From: Actinomycetota bacterium
Lineage (GTDB): Bacteria; Actinomycetota; Thermoleophilia; Solirubrobacterales; Solirubrobacteraceae
Assembly (NCBI GenBank): GCA_005883215.1
Contig: VAYS01000016.1
Location: forward strand, 51,066-115,065
DNA length: 64,000 nucleotides
Reading direction: 5' to 3'
The notes below the pieces were generated by a model. The model searched no databases, was not told the origin of the DNA, and saw only the letters and a program-made list of their open reading frames with translations. This document shows positions 16,606 to 25,259 of the stretch, one piece after another (position 1 is the stretch's first letter; every line of letters starts with the position of its first letter). Both the position numbers and the translations under genes were made by a program.

Positions 16606-17442
16606 TCAGCTGGGCCCCGTTTTGCCGTCGCGCTCGGCCAGATCGGCGCCGGTCTTGGTGGTCAGCGCAGCCCCGGCGCCGCCCGAGGCCAGGCGCCGCA
16701 TCAGCCCGGGGACCAGCAGCCGGGCCACGCCGATGAGCGCGTAGGGACGGGGGACGTAGCGCTCCGCGCGCCCCCGCAGCCCGGCGTCGAGGATCGCCTC
16801 GGCCGCGCGCTCGGGGGTGGAGACGGCCCGGCGGGTGAGGCGTCGGGAGGTCAGCTCGGCGGCGGGGAAGCCCTCGGTGGCGATGAACCCGGGGAGCACG
16901 AGGCCGACGTGGACGCCGTGGGCGCGCTCCTCGGCATACAGCGAGTCGGTCCAGCCGGCCAGGGCGAACTTGGAGGCCGAGTAGGCGCCGGCACCGGGAC
17001 GGGCGACGCGCCCCGCCGTGCTGGCCACGTTGACGATCGCGCTCGGCGCCGACTCGCGCAGGAGCGGCAGCAGCGCCTCGGTGAGCCGCACGACCGCGTC
17101 GAAGTTGAGCTCCATCGTGCGGCGCACGTTGGCGTAGCCGCCGTCTGCAAACGTCGCTCGCCAGGACGCGCCCGCGTTGTTGACCAGCAGGGTCAGGCGC
17201 TCGCAGTGCCCGCCCACATGCTTCACCACGCGCGCGGGCGCATCATCGTCGGTGAGGTCGGCGGCGATGTAGGTGGTCGGCACGGAGAGGGATTCCGCCA
17301 GCTGGCGCAGACGGTCCTCACGCCGGGCCACCAGCACCAGCCGCGCGCCGGGCTCGCGCGCCAGGCGGTGGGCGACGGCCTCCCCGATGCCGCTCGAGGC
17401 GCCCGTGATCACCGCGGTCACCGGCTGCGAAACGGCGCTCAT
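16606..17442 (-). CDS. Short-chain dehydrogenase/reductase
   Basis: 278-residue classical SDR. It has the cofactor motif TGASSGIG (about residues 12-19), LVNNAG, catalytic Ser in ASTAGRVA and the YSASK active site. The ARREDR segment after beta-2 favours NADP(H). The C-terminal tail with a hydrophobic LIGVARLLVPGLM stretch may touch membranes. I use the ATG at 17442 (MSAVSQP) because it directly precedes the Rossmann strand; the longer frame overlaps the divergent SDR gene. Substrate unknown. Confidence 0.88.
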   Translation of the reverse strand: MSAVSQPVTAVITGASSGIGEAVAHRLAREPGARLVLVARREDRLRQLAESLSVPTTYIAADLTDDDAPARVVKHVGGHCERLTLLVNNAGASWRATFADGGYANVRRTMELNFDAVVRLTEALLPLLRESAPSAIVNVASTAGRVARPGAGAYSASKFALAGWTDSLYAEERAHGVHVGLVLPGFIATEGFPAAELTSRRLTRRAVSTPERAAEAILDAGLRGRAERYVPRPYALIGVARLLVPGLMRRLASGGAGAALTTKTGADLAERDGKTGPS

Positions 17443-17498
17443 GACAGGGCAACGTAATGGGAGACCGGGAAGCAGGCCAAGCCGCATATCCTCCGCGC

Positions 17499-18353
17499 GT
17501 GGCCCAGCGGGAAGCCGATCTGCACGGCAAGACATTTCTCATCACCGGCGCCAACGTGGGCATCGGACGGGAGACCGCGCGGGGGCTCGCCGGCCGCGGC
17601 GCCCGGGTCTACATCGCCGGTCGCTCAGAGGAAAAGACCAGGGCGGTGATGGACGACATCACCGCTCAGACCGGGGGCGCCGCGCTGGGGTACCTGTCGC
17701 TCGATCTGGGCGACCTGGAGTCGGTGCGCGCGTGCGCCGATGCCTTTCTGGCCACCGGTGAGCCGCTGCACGGGCTGATCAACAACGCCGGGCTCGCCGG
17801 CCGGCGCGGAATGACCGACAGCGGCTTTGAGCTTCACTTCGGCACCAACTACGTCGGCCCGTTCCTGCTCACCGCCCTGCTGCTCGACCGTCTCCGGGAG
17901 AGCGCCCCGTCGCGGATCGTCAACGTCTCAAGCGAATCGCACTATCGAGCCCAGGGCATCGACTTCGAGGCGGTGCGCCGGCCGACCCGAAGCATCACCG
18001 GACTGCCCGAGTACTCGGTGTCCAAGCTCGCCAACCTCCTCCACGCCCAGGAGCTCGCCCGGCGCCTGAATGGCCGCGGCGTCACGACGTATGCGGTGCA
18101 TCCGGGCGTCGTCGCCTCGAACATCTGGCGCCGGCTGCCGTGGCCGGTGCGGGGGCTGATCACGCGTCGCATGCGCTCCCCCGAGGAGGGCGCCAGGACT
18201 CCGCTCTACTGCGCCACCTCCCCCGAGGTCGCCCGTGAGAGCGGGCACTACTACGACGACATGCAGCGTCGGGAGCCCGGCGACGCGGCGCAACCGCCGC
18301 TCGCCGCCGAGCTATGGGAGCGAAGCGTCGAGTGGGTCGGCTTGCCCTCGTGA
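17499..18353 (+). CDS. Short-chain dehydrogenase, retinol dehydrogenase-like
   Basis: 284-residue SDR with TGANVGIG cofactor motif, INNAGLAG, VNVSSESHY and catalytic YSVSK. The blocks GANVGIGRETA and HPGVVASNIWR are characteristic of the retinol dehydrogenase/WW-oxidoreductase-like SDR branch. Start is taken at the GTG at 17499, which sits directly before the first strand; an ATG at 17457 would add 14 residues and leave only 14 bases to the divergent SDR gene. The two SDRs share little beyond the fold, so this is a divergent pair rather than a recent duplication. Confidence 0.88.
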   Translation: MAQREADLHGKTFLITGANVGIGRETARGLAGRGARVYIAGRSEEKTRAVMDDITAQTGGAALGYLSLDLGDLESVRACADAFLATGEPLHGLINNAGLAGRRGMTDSGFELHFGTNYVGPFLLTALLLDRLRESAPSRIVNVSSESHYRAQGIDFEAVRRPTRSITGLPEYSVSKLANLLHAQELARRLNGRGVTTYAVHPGVVASNIWRRLPWPVRGLITRRMRSPEEGARTPLYCATSPEVARESGHYYDDMQRREPGDAAQPPLAAELWERSVEWVGLPS

Positions 18354-18565
18354 GCGAGCCGGGCGGCGACCGTCGCGGCGGGTCGGCGCGGCGGTCACGG
18401 AGGGGCCGGAGCCCCCTTGGTTTCCACCAGGCGTAAGATCCGACCTGCGCCTGGGGGTCGGTCGGAGAATGGGGACCCGTCGGCGCGGGGGCCTCGGGCG
18501 CATCTATGCTCGACGGGGCGCAGGGCCGGTGCGCAGCCGCACGCCCAGAGCGACGCCCCCCGGCC
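18354..18565. other. Intergenic region
   Basis: About 210 bases between the SDR and the small membrane protein (convergent). Composition is GC-rich and no gene or clear hairpin stands out. Confidence 0.4.
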
Positions 18566-18727
18566 CTAGCTCGGGCCGGCCACGAAGGCCAGCACCCCGA
18601 TCGCCGCCAGCGCCAGCAGCGCGCTGAGCAAAAGCCAATGGGCGAGCTCGATGCCTCCCCGGGCGGGGGCCCGCGGGGGCCGGGTGGAGAGCTCAGAGCC
18701 GGTTGCCGAATACCTGCGGTCTGGCAT
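18566..18727 (-). CDS. Small single-pass membrane protein
   Basis: 53-residue protein starting at ATG 18727 (MPDRRYSATG), with a basic, Pro-rich N-terminal segment and one clear membrane helix, WLLLSALLALAAIGVLAFVA, ending six bases later at the stop. A GAGGTG ribosome-binding site lies nine bases upstream. No family is recognised. The conserved pattern of short cytosolic head plus helix is common among actinobacterial small proteins. Confidence 0.5.
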   Translation of the reverse strand: MPDRRYSATGSELSTRPPRAPARGGIELAHWLLLSALLALAAIGVLAFVAGPS

Positions 18728-18844
18728 TTCTGCACCTCGCAAGCGTCGTGGGCGAGCGGCGGCCTGCCTTCGGTCGCCTGGCACACAGTTAGAGGCGACG
18801 CCGGACGGATCGAGCGGGGGCTTGCAATCTGGGGAGTAGCCTCG

Positions 18845-19393
18845 ATGCGGCGGCGCAGATCAAGGGGCCCAAATACCCGCGCCTCGACCAGACATCGCCG
18901 GCGCCGTCGTGATGCTCAGCGGGCTGCTCTCCTACGCGGTCCTCACGGCCCGCGCGGCGCGCCAGCCGTAGGGCTCAGGCGAGTCTGGGGCCCCTTGGGA
19001 CCCTGGTCTGCCGGGAAGTCGCGCCCGATTCCCGCAAATTGCGCTCTTTCAGTACCCGCAAGGGCCCCCCCGAGGACTTCGCAATACTCGCCGCCCAGCT
19101 CGGGCACACCTTCACCCAAGAAGGGCAAGAAAAAGAAGAGCTCCAACAAGGTCACGATCAAGGGCTCGGGCGGCAGCTATCGCTTTAGCCCGAGCAGCTC
19201 GCACATCAAGAAGGGCTCGACCGTGCACTGGTCGTGGAGCTCGGACGCCCCCCACAACGTGACCTTCTCCAAGCCGAACAAGCACTCGAAGACGGGCCGC
19301 AAGGGCTCCTACAGCCTGAGCTTCAGCAAGGCCGGGACGTACAGCTACCACTGCACGATCCACGGCTTCACCGGCAAGGTCGTCGTCAAGTAG
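18845..19393 (+). CDS. Cupredoxin (plastocyanin-like) domain protein with degenerate 5' end
   Basis: The conserved part (from about base 19100) is a type I copper protein. It has a Lys-rich linker, then VTIKGSGGSYRFSP, APHNVTF with the first His ligand, and YSYHCTIHGFTGKVVVK with Cys and second His. The fourth ligand is less clear. Such proteins are normally exported, but in this frame the sequence upstream is Arg/Pro-rich with no signal peptide, and the ATG at 18845 is only the furthest plausible start. A seven-C run just before the domain would be a natural slip site. Either the 5' end is truncated, or a frameshift separates it from its export signal. Confidence 0.6.
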   Translation: MRRRRSRGPNTRASTRHRRRRRDAQRAALLRGPHGPRGAPAVGLRRVWGPLGPWSAGKSRPIPANCALSVPARAPPRTSQYSPPSSGTPSPKKGKKKKSSNKVTIKGSGGSYRFSPSSSHIKKGSTVHWSWSSDAPHNVTFSKPNKHSKTGRKGSYSLSFSKAGTYSYHCTIHGFTGKVVVK

Positions 19394-19415
19394 CCGGCGC
19401 CGCGTTGGCCGTTCG

Positions 19416-20762
19416 CTAGCGGGCCACGCGCCGCTCGCGCACCACGGTCCGCGTGCCGCCAAAGCCGGTAGCGCTCGCCGTCAGGCGCACGCGCAGGCGG
19501 CCATGCCGACCCGAGCGCGCGAGCGCCCGCGCCAAGCCGGGGAGGCGCAGCCGCACGCGCGCGCCAAAGACGCCGAAGCCCAGCTGCCGGTGGCGCTCGA
19601 TGAAGCGGCGGCGACCGTGGATGCGCGCGCTGAGGCGAAAGTCCAGAGCGCAGGGGCGGTCACACGAGGCCGAGGCGGCCAGCGCGCCGCGCGACGCGCG
19701 CGCGGGCAGGCGCCCGACGCTCAACGTGGGCGGGCAGGCGGCGGGCGGACCCGCGGTCCCGAACACCTGGATGCGCTCGTTGTCCTCGTCGCTGACGAAC
19801 AGGTCCCCCCGGCAGTCGAAGGCCAGCCCGTAGTCCCCACGGAACTCCCCCGGCCCCGACCCCGGGCTGCCGTCGCCGCCGTTGTGGCCCAGGCGCGACA
19901 GAAACGCGCCGGTGGGCGTGAACGTCTGGAGGCGATTGTTGCCGGTGTCGGCGACGTAGACCTCGCCGTCAGGACCGACCGCGACGCTGTAGGGGGAACG
20001 CAGCTCGCCGCTGCCCACTCCCGCCGAGCCGTCGCCGCCGTTGCGGCCCCACTTGAGCGCGAAGTGTCCCGCGGGGTCCAGGCGCTGGATGCGGTTGTTG
20101 GCCTTGTCGGCGACGAAGACGTCGCCGGCGGTGTCCAGCGCCACGCCGCGCGGGTTGTGAAACTCGCCCGGACCGGTCCCCGCCGAGCCGTCGCCGCCGT
20201 TGCGGCCCCACACCGCCAGCACCCGTCCGGAGGGATCGAGCTTCTGGATCCGGTTGTTGCCGTGGTCGGCGACGTAGAGGTCGCCGCGCAGGTCGGTGGT
20301 GATCCCGCGCGGGTCGTTGAACTCGCCCGGGCCGGTGCCCGCCGCGCCGTCGCCGCCGTTGCGGCCCCGCCTCGACAGCAACCGTCCCGCGGAGTCGAAC
20401 TCCTGGATTCGGTTGTTGGCGCTGTCGGCCACGTAGATGTCGCCCAGGGCGTCGACGGTCACCCCGCGCGGGGCGTGAAACTGGCCCGGGCCCTTGCCCG
20501 AGCCGCCCAGGACGGCGAGCACGCGGCCGGTGCGATCGAACTTCTGGACGCGGTCGTTTTCCCGGTCGGCGACATAGACCTGCCCGCGGGCGTCGACCGC
20601 GACGTTGTCGGGGCCGTGAAACGTGCCCGGGGCGGTCCCCTTGCTGCCGAAGGCCATCAGGAACGGCGGGACCGCGCCCGCGACCGCGCCCGCGACCGCG
20701 GCTGCGCCCAGGGCGAGGGCGAGCAGCGCCAACCCGGCCAAGGTCAAAGCGGATCGCCTCAT
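19416..20762 (-). CDS. Exported NHL-repeat beta-propeller protein
   Basis: 448-residue exported protein. The signal peptide (MRRSALTLAGLALLALAL) is followed by six NHL repeats of about 47 residues, each with a DPxG..YVAD..NNRIQ core (for example VYVADREND, LYVADHGNN, VYVADTGNN) and alternating Gly-rich GRNGGDGSAG linkers. A C-terminal basic region of about 100 residues follows. NHL propellers usually mediate protein, RNA or polysaccharide binding, or act as lyases; no catalytic site is evident. Start is ambiguous because a 21-base duplication (20751-20792) repeats the start codon and MRRS; the ATG at 20783 would add seven residues. It is convergent with the cupredoxin gene. Confidence 0.85.
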   Translation of the reverse strand: MRRSALTLAGLALLALALGAAAVAGAVAGAVPPFLMAFGSKGTAPGTFHGPDNVAVDARGQVYVADRENDRVQKFDRTGRVLAVLGGSGKGPGQFHAPRGVTVDALGDIYVADSANNRIQEFDSAGRLLSRRGRNGGDGAAGTGPGEFNDPRGITTDLRGDLYVADHGNNRIQKLDPSGRVLAVWGRNGGDGSAGTGPGEFHNPRGVALDTAGDVFVADKANNRIQRLDPAGHFALKWGRNGGDGSAGVGSGELRSPYSVAVGPDGEVYVADTGNNRLQTFTPTGAFLSRLGHNGGDGSPGSGPGEFRGDYGLAFDCRGDLFVSDEDNERIQVFGTAGPPAACPPTLSVGRLPARASRGALAASASCDRPCALDFRLSARIHGRRRFIERHRQLGFGVFGARVRLRLPGLARALARSGRHGRLRVRLTASATGFGGTRTVVRERRVAR

Positions 20763-20792
20763 GTGATGTCCGGATCGCCTCATGTGATGTCC
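20751..20792. repeat. 21-bp perfect tandem duplication over a start codon
   Basis: Two identical 21-base units (20751-20771 and 20772-20792) each contain the ATG and the codons for MRRS of the NHL gene. The protein could therefore begin MRRSGHHMRRS or MRRSAL. It is in-frame (seven codons) and so looks like a recent slippage event. Confidence 0.8.
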
Positions 20793-20872
20793 AGGGTCCA
20801 CACGCGCATCCGGTGTGACGTCGCGGGCGGCGAGAACTCACGGGCCCGCGCTGTCAGCCCCGTTACGCTCGG

Positions 20873-21445
20873 ATGGTGGACGAACGGGTGCTTCGCAGCA
20901 GGGGGCGTGGGCCACGGCGGGCGACCGGGGCCGCGGTCCTGCTCATCGCGGCGCTGGCCTCCGCGGCGCCCGCGGCGCCCGCCGCGCCGGTCACGTTCTC
21001 GGGACGGATCGTGTCAGGCAGCGGGCGCTACGCCGGCGCCTCCGGCGCGGTCACCGTGGTGGTGCGCTCGTCGGTGCGCCGCAACCCCCGCGGCCTGCCG
21101 GCCCGCTTTGCCATCGTGCTCGACGTGCGCTGCCGGCGGCGGGGGCGAGCGCGGCGGGCGGCGGCCGGGGCGCGCTCGTCTTCGGCGCTGTGCCTGCGGG
21201 GGAAGCTGCGCGGCAGCGCCGAGCAGACCGGGTCGCGGCTCCCCGACGTGGGCCTCCACTACGCGATCGCCGCGCACGGACGGGTCAAGCCGCTCGGCGC
21301 CGTCGCGGCGCGCGGGAGCGCATCGGGCACCGGGTTCATCGATCGGGCCCGCATGGGAATGGCGCTCAGGCTCTCCAACCGCCTGGGCAGCGTCTCCCTG
21401 GAAGCGCACAGCGACCTCGTATCCGGGTTCTCCTCGCCGTTTTGA
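20873..21445 (+). CDS. Exported hypothetical protein
   Basis: 190-residue protein with an N-terminal signal peptide (AAVLLIAALASAAPAAPAAP, cleavage around residue 40). The mature part is strand-rich: VTFSGRIVSGSGRYAGASGA, FAIVLDVRCR, LCLRGKLRG, VSLEAHSDLV. Two Cys residues in the middle could form a disulphide. No family is recognised. It is divergent from the NHL gene, sharing a 110-base promoter gap. Confidence 0.6.
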   Translation: MVDERVLRSRGRGPRRATGAAVLLIAALASAAPAAPAAPVTFSGRIVSGSGRYAGASGAVTVVVRSSVRRNPRGLPARFAIVLDVRCRRRGRARRAAAGARSSSALCLRGKLRGSAEQTGSRLPDVGLHYAIAAHGRVKPLGAVAARGSASGTGFIDRARMGMALRLSNRLGSVSLEAHSDLVSGFSSPF

Positions 21446-21621
21446 GCCCCGACCACGCCGCCGGCCCCGCCGCCCACGGGCTACTTACCCACTTTTACTA
21501 GCCGGATGTGCGATTGCGCGCGAACCGTGGGGGGAGCACAGTCGTATCTGTGGGCGGGGCCGGCTCGGACGAGTCGGTCTGCCGCTCGCCCCAGCCGCGA
21601 GCGGCGACCGAAGGAGGCCGC

Positions 21622-22044
21622 GTGGGACTGATCAAGGGATTCAAGGACCTAAAGAAGACGACCGAGGCCGCGCCGGGCATGATCTCCCAGGCCCAGCAGA
21701 TGGCGGCCCAGGCCCAGGAGATGCAGGCGGCCCAGCAGGCCGCCGCCCAGCAGCAGGCCGCCGGGGCCCAGCAGGCGATGCCCCCGGGTCAGCCGGCGGC
21801 GGTCCCGGGGCAGGCGAGCGGCCCCGACTTCGAGCCGATCGCCAGCGTCTCGCTGGAGCAGTACGCCAAGATCTCGCGCGGGCTGGCCGACTACCGCTAT
21901 GACCAGTCCAAGACGCCCGAGGTGGCGGCGTCCAAGGGCGTGGGCCCCGACAGCTGGGACCAGGCGATGGCCGGGTGGAACGAGCGCATGACGCGCAATC
22001 CGGCCGTGGCCCAGGAGTTCAACCGCATGTACACGGGACGCTGA
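21622..22044 (+). CDS. Small Gln/Ala-rich protein, first of a pair
   Basis: 140-residue cytosolic protein starting GTG at 21622 with an excellent AAGGAGG site nine bases upstream. It opens with GLIKGFKDLKKTTEAAPGMI, then an Ala/Gln-rich helix (AQQMAAQAQEMQAAQQ), a Pro-rich hinge, and a C-terminal helical module ending in WDQAMAGWNERMTRNPAVA. The C-terminal W-x6-W-x2-RM pattern recalls small modules found with envelope proteins in actinobacteria, but I cannot name it. Four bases later the next gene begins with a similar G-[LF]-IK start, so the two are probably related and co-translated. Confidence 0.6.
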   Translation: MGLIKGFKDLKKTTEAAPGMISQAQQMAAQAQEMQAAQQAAAQQQAAGAQQAMPPGQPAAVPGQASGPDFEPIASVSLEQYAKISRGLADYRYDQSKTPEVAASKGVGPDSWDQAMAGWNERMTRNPAVAQEFNRMYTGR

Positions 22045-22047
22045 GCC

Positions 22048-22494
22048 GTGGGCTTCATCAAGAGCGTCCACCAGCTGCAAAAGCAGTCCGAGGAGATCCA
22101 GAGGAACCACGACGTGGGCGCGCAGCTGGCCGACGCCCAAGCGAAGATGGCGGGCGCCAACCAGCTCATGGCCCAGCAGACGGCGGCGGCCAACGCGGCC
22201 GCCACCGGGCTCGACGCCCACGCCACCGTGGTGGCCTCGCGCGACGCGGGCGCCATGATCAACATGCAGCCGCTGATCGAGCTCGATCTCACCGTGCTGC
22301 CCCCCGGCCGCCCGCCCTACCCGGCAACGGTCAAGCAGGCGGTGCCCCAGGTCAACCTGGCGATGGTCCACCCCGGCTCCAGCCTGCGGGTAAAGGTGGC
22401 CCATGAGGATCCCAACTCGGTGTGGATCGACTTCGTGGGTTCTAGCCTTCCCACCGGTGCGCCGCCCGGAGATCCGCCGCCCGCCGTCGCCTGA
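22048..22494 (+). CDS. Small Gln/Ala-rich protein, second of a pair
   Basis: 148-residue protein beginning GTG at 22048, three bases after the previous stop. It starts GFIKSVHQLQKQSEEIQRNH, has a helical Ala/Gln region, then a compact strand-rich domain: PLIELDLTVLPPGRPPYP, VPQVNLAMVHPGSSLRVKV, DPNSVWIDF. That domain is a conserved actinobacterial module often attached to membrane or linker regions; no function is established. The shared N-terminal segment with its neighbour suggests duplication of the head with different tails. Confidence 0.6.
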   Translation: MGFIKSVHQLQKQSEEIQRNHDVGAQLADAQAKMAGANQLMAQQTAAANAAATGLDAHATVVASRDAGAMINMQPLIELDLTVLPPGRPPYPATVKQAVPQVNLAMVHPGSSLRVKVAHEDPNSVWIDFVGSSLPTGAPPGDPPPAVA

Positions 22495-22566
22495 GCGCTC
22501 GCGGGCCGTCCTCCCGCCCCCGCGGTGGTCCGCGGCGGGCGGTCGGCGGGACGGTGGGCGGTGTGG

Positions 22567-22583
22567 CCTCCCCTGAAGGGGGG
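22567..22583. terminator. GC hairpin after the small-protein pair
   Basis: CCCCT and AGGGG flank a two-base loop within 22567-22583, about 70 bases after the 22494 stop. There is no T-run, so termination is only plausible; it could also serve the leader of the DUF4389 gene. Confidence 0.3.
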
Positions 22584-22685
22584 ATCGTGCCTAGACGAAT
22601 GTTGCCCTTGCGCCAACGGGCGCCAGGCGCCAGTCTTGGCCCCCCGGGGGCGTCCCGCCCCCCAGAAACCCAGGAGACCTTCTGA

Positions 22686-23330
22686 ATGAGCGCTTCTGAC
22701 GCCGGTGCCGGCCGGGCCGCAGCCGCCCCGGCCGCCGTCCCCGGCCCCGCGGCCGCCGCCGACCACTATCCGGTCCAGCTCGAGATCGACTACACCCGCA
22801 AGCACAGCCGCATCATGCTGTTCCTGCGCCTGCTGCTGGTGATCCCTCACCTGGTCGTGCTGACCGTGCTCTACGTGATCAGCTCGATCCTCACGCTGGT
22901 GGCGGCAGTGGCGGTGCTGATCACCCGCCACTACCCCAAGGGGATCTTCAACTTCAACGTCGGCGTGGCCCGCTACGGCTGGCGCGTGACCGCGTACATG
23001 CTGATGCTCACCGACCGCTTCCCGCCCTTTGCGCTCACCGCGCACGAGAAGTACCCGGTCCGGTTTAGGATCGAGTACCCCGGGTCGGTCGCGCGCTGGC
23101 GGGTGCTGTTCGCGTGGCTGGTGGCGCTGCCCGTGCTGCTGATCGTCTACGTGCTGATGGCTGTGCTGGAGATCCTGACCTTCCTGGTCTTCTTCATCCT
23201 CTTGATCACCGCTCGTTACCCCAAGGGGCTCTTCGGCCTAAACGTCGGGATCCTGCGCCTGAACGCACGGGCGGGGGCCTACGCCGGCTTCATGTGCACC
23301 CAGTACCCGCCCTTTGACCTAGCGGGCTGA
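22686..23330 (+). CDS. DUF4389 membrane protein
   Basis: 214-residue integral membrane protein made of two DUF4389-like halves (about residues 25-110 and 115-210). Each half has the pattern YPV..RIxY....R, two membrane helices, and RYPKG(I/L)F..NVG. Membrane segments are near residues 43-80 and 140-180. The duplicate halves end in matching FPPFAL and YPPFDL motifs. The N-terminus is Ala/Pro-rich and cytosolic. The ATG at 22686 has an AGGAGA site a few bases upstream. Function of the family is unknown. A strong hairpin (23338-23364) follows the stop. Confidence 0.85.
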   Translation: MSASDAGAGRAAAAPAAVPGPAAAADHYPVQLEIDYTRKHSRIMLFLRLLLVIPHLVVLTVLYVISSILTLVAAVAVLITRHYPKGIFNFNVGVARYGWRVTAYMLMLTDRFPPFALTAHEKYPVRFRIEYPGSVARWRVLFAWLVALPVLLIVYVLMAVLEILTFLVFFILLITARYPKGLFGLNVGILRLNARAGAYAGFMCTQYPPFDLAG

Positions 23331-23337
23331 GAGGTTG

Positions 23338-23364
23338 GGGCCGGGCGGCGTGACCGCCCGGCCC
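23338..23364. terminator. Strong bidirectional hairpin terminator
   Basis: An 11-base-pair perfect stem (GGGCCGGGCGG with its complement) around a five-base loop, placed between the convergent DUF4389 and arylsulfotransferase genes. There is no T-run, as usual in very GC-rich actinobacteria. Confidence 0.65.
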
Positions 23365-23435
23365 TCTGACCCTTACACCGTGCGCGGCGGCCATGGCGGG
23401 CGGGCCCCGGGGCGTGACGGGTGCTGCCGGTGGCT

Positions 23436-25259
23436 CTACGGGTGCACGGCCGCCGAGGTCCCCAGTGTCCTGCCCGAGCTGTCGAGCGCCCGCACCGCGT
23501 ACAGCGGCCCCGGGCTGGTGGTCGGGATCACCGTCTCAAACCCGGAGCGGGCCACCGGCGAGCCCGACGGGCTCAGGCTCGACGCGCTGGCGCCGGTGAG
23601 CACCTGCCACTGGGCCACGCGCGTGGCGCCGTTCCAGCTGGCGTAGAGGTTGGTCCCGCCGCCCGAGACCGCCACCGCCGCGGCCGGAGCCTGGGCCGGC
23701 GTGGCGGTCCACGGAACGCGGAACGTCCGGTAGGACTCGTCGGGCGAGGGGAAGCGGGCGTCGAAGACGATCGTGCCCGCAGAGTTGAACTCGGTGAACT
23801 CGTTGACGCTGCCGTAGCCGAGCAGCCAGTTGCCCCCGGGGAGGCTCTGCATATTGCCCTGGCTGCCCGCGATCGGACGAGACGGGTTCAGGAACTGCTG
23901 CACCAGGCTGGCGGTCCTGGCCCGCTTGTCGATGTGGACGATGATCCCCCGCGACGGCGGCTTGACCGGCGGGCCGGCCTCGTCGTCGAAGATCGAGATG
24001 TTGCCGTTGGGGAGCAGGCGGGCGTCGTGCTGGAAGGCGAAGGCGACGTTGGGCCCAAGCGTGTAGGTCGAGCGCTTGCCGCCCAGACGCCACAGGATCC
24101 GGCCGGTGCGCTTGTCGATCTCCCACACCGAGTCGGTGTTGCGCGCCGAGATCAGGTAGTTGCCATTGCTGAGGATGTCCACCGAGTTGACGTGGAACGG
24201 ATCCCAGGTCACACCCAGGGGCGCCGGCGAAGCGATCGGGGCGACGTAGGTCTCGCCGAAGTCCAGGTGGCCCAGGTTGTGCCACTCCCACATCACCAGG
24301 CCGGTCCTGAGGTCAACCTCCTGGATGATGCTCTCGAGCAGCGTGCCCTGGGCGGCGCCGCCGAAGCGGGTCAGGTTGGCGGCGATCACCGGGTAGACGG
24401 TCATGACCGCCGTCCCCCGGTTGGTGAGCTGGATCTCATGCAGGTCGCCCTTGTAGCCGTTGCCGGCGCGGATGGTGGCGATCTGGCGGTAGGAGTTGTC
24501 GTAGACCACGAAGTTGCCCTCCCCGTAGCCCAGCGTGGACAGCATCCCCTGGAACCACACCAGCGCCGGCCTGCCCAGATAGCGCTGCTGGCCGAAGGCG
24601 AACGCCAGCTGGCCGGGGGGCAGCGGCTTGCTCCAGATCAGTCCGCCGTTCTGGTCGAGGATCATCGGGCCGGGCAGGCCGACGATCTGCTTGGGCGGCT
24701 GGCCCGGGGGCGGGGGCCCGCCGATCGGGGCGGTGAAGATGTCGCCGCGGGCGGCGCCGGAGTTGGTGGCCACCGACACCGACGGAGGGTGAAGGTCGGG
24801 CCGGGAGACGAAGGACAAGGCGCCGTTGGGGTTAAAGCCCGGCCTGACCGGCGAGGGCGGGGTGGTGGAGACCCCGGGCGTGGCGACGGTGAACGACCAC
24901 TGCTTGGCGCGCGCGCTCTTGAACGCCACCCGCACCCGCACATTCTCGCCCGGCGTGAACGACTTGGGCATGACGAAGCTGGCGCCGCGGTTGCCCGAAT
25001 AGCCACGGAGCTTGCCCTTGTGCCGGCCGGTCCGGCTACCGCGCACGGTCACCGCCTGGATCTGCTTCTTGGGCGGCCCGAGGAGGCTGATCTGGGTCGT
25101 GGGCGAGGCGTCCGGCGTCCCCGGCTCCGGGGAGACGGTCACCGCCACGGCCCGGGCGGCCTTCTTCTTCTTGGGCTTGGCGGCCATCGCCGCCGGGGCG
25201 GCGAGACCGACGAGCGCCGCGAGAGGCAGCGCCAGAAAACGGCCATAGCGAGTGGGCAT
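23436..25259 (-). CDS. Exported arylsulfotransferase (ASST) family protein
   Basis: 607-residue exported protein. The signal peptide (FLALPLAALVGLAAPAAMA) is followed by a Lys-rich segment, an N-terminal strand-rich region, then an ASST/arylsulfotransferase_2-type beta-propeller with typical strands: GPMILDQNGGLIWSKPLP, YKGDLHEIQLTNRGTAVMTV, VDLRTGLVMWEWHNLGHL, VDILSNGNYLISARNTDSVW and FQHDARLLPNGNISIFDDEA. The conserved His residues needed for sulfuryl transfer (LHEIQL and FQHDARLL) are present. ASST enzymes pass sulfate between phenols; many actinobacterial homologues are uncharacterised. I start at ATG 25259 (MPTRYGR) because the signal peptide begins there. Confidence 0.85.
   Translation of the reverse strand: MPTRYGRFLALPLAALVGLAAPAAMAAKPKKKKAARAVAVTVSPEPGTPDASPTTQISLLGPPKKQIQAVTVRGSRTGRHKGKLRGYSGNRGASFVMPKSFTPGENVRVRVAFKSARAKQWSFTVATPGVSTTPPSPVRPGFNPNGALSFVSRPDLHPPSVSVATNSGAARGDIFTAPIGGPPPPGQPPKQIVGLPGPMILDQNGGLIWSKPLPPGQLAFAFGQQRYLGRPALVWFQGMLSTLGYGEGNFVVYDNSYRQIATIRAGNGYKGDLHEIQLTNRGTAVMTVYPVIAANLTRFGGAAQGTLLESIIQEVDLRTGLVMWEWHNLGHLDFGETYVAPIASPAPLGVTWDPFHVNSVDILSNGNYLISARNTDSVWEIDKRTGRILWRLGGKRSTYTLGPNVAFAFQHDARLLPNGNISIFDDEAGPPVKPPSRGIIVHIDKRARTASLVQQFLNPSRPIAGSQGNMQSLPGGNWLLGYGSVNEFTEFNSAGTIVFDARFPSPDESYRTFRVPWTATPAQAPAAAVAVSGGGTNLYASWNGATRVAQWQVLTGASASSLSPSGSPVARSGFETVIPTTSPGPLYAVRALDSSGRTLGTSAAVHP

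Noticed and set aside
19503-21902. 799-codon open frame on the plus strand
   Set aside because: It runs antisense through the NHL gene and out of frame through two others; the real genes have signal peptides and repeats.
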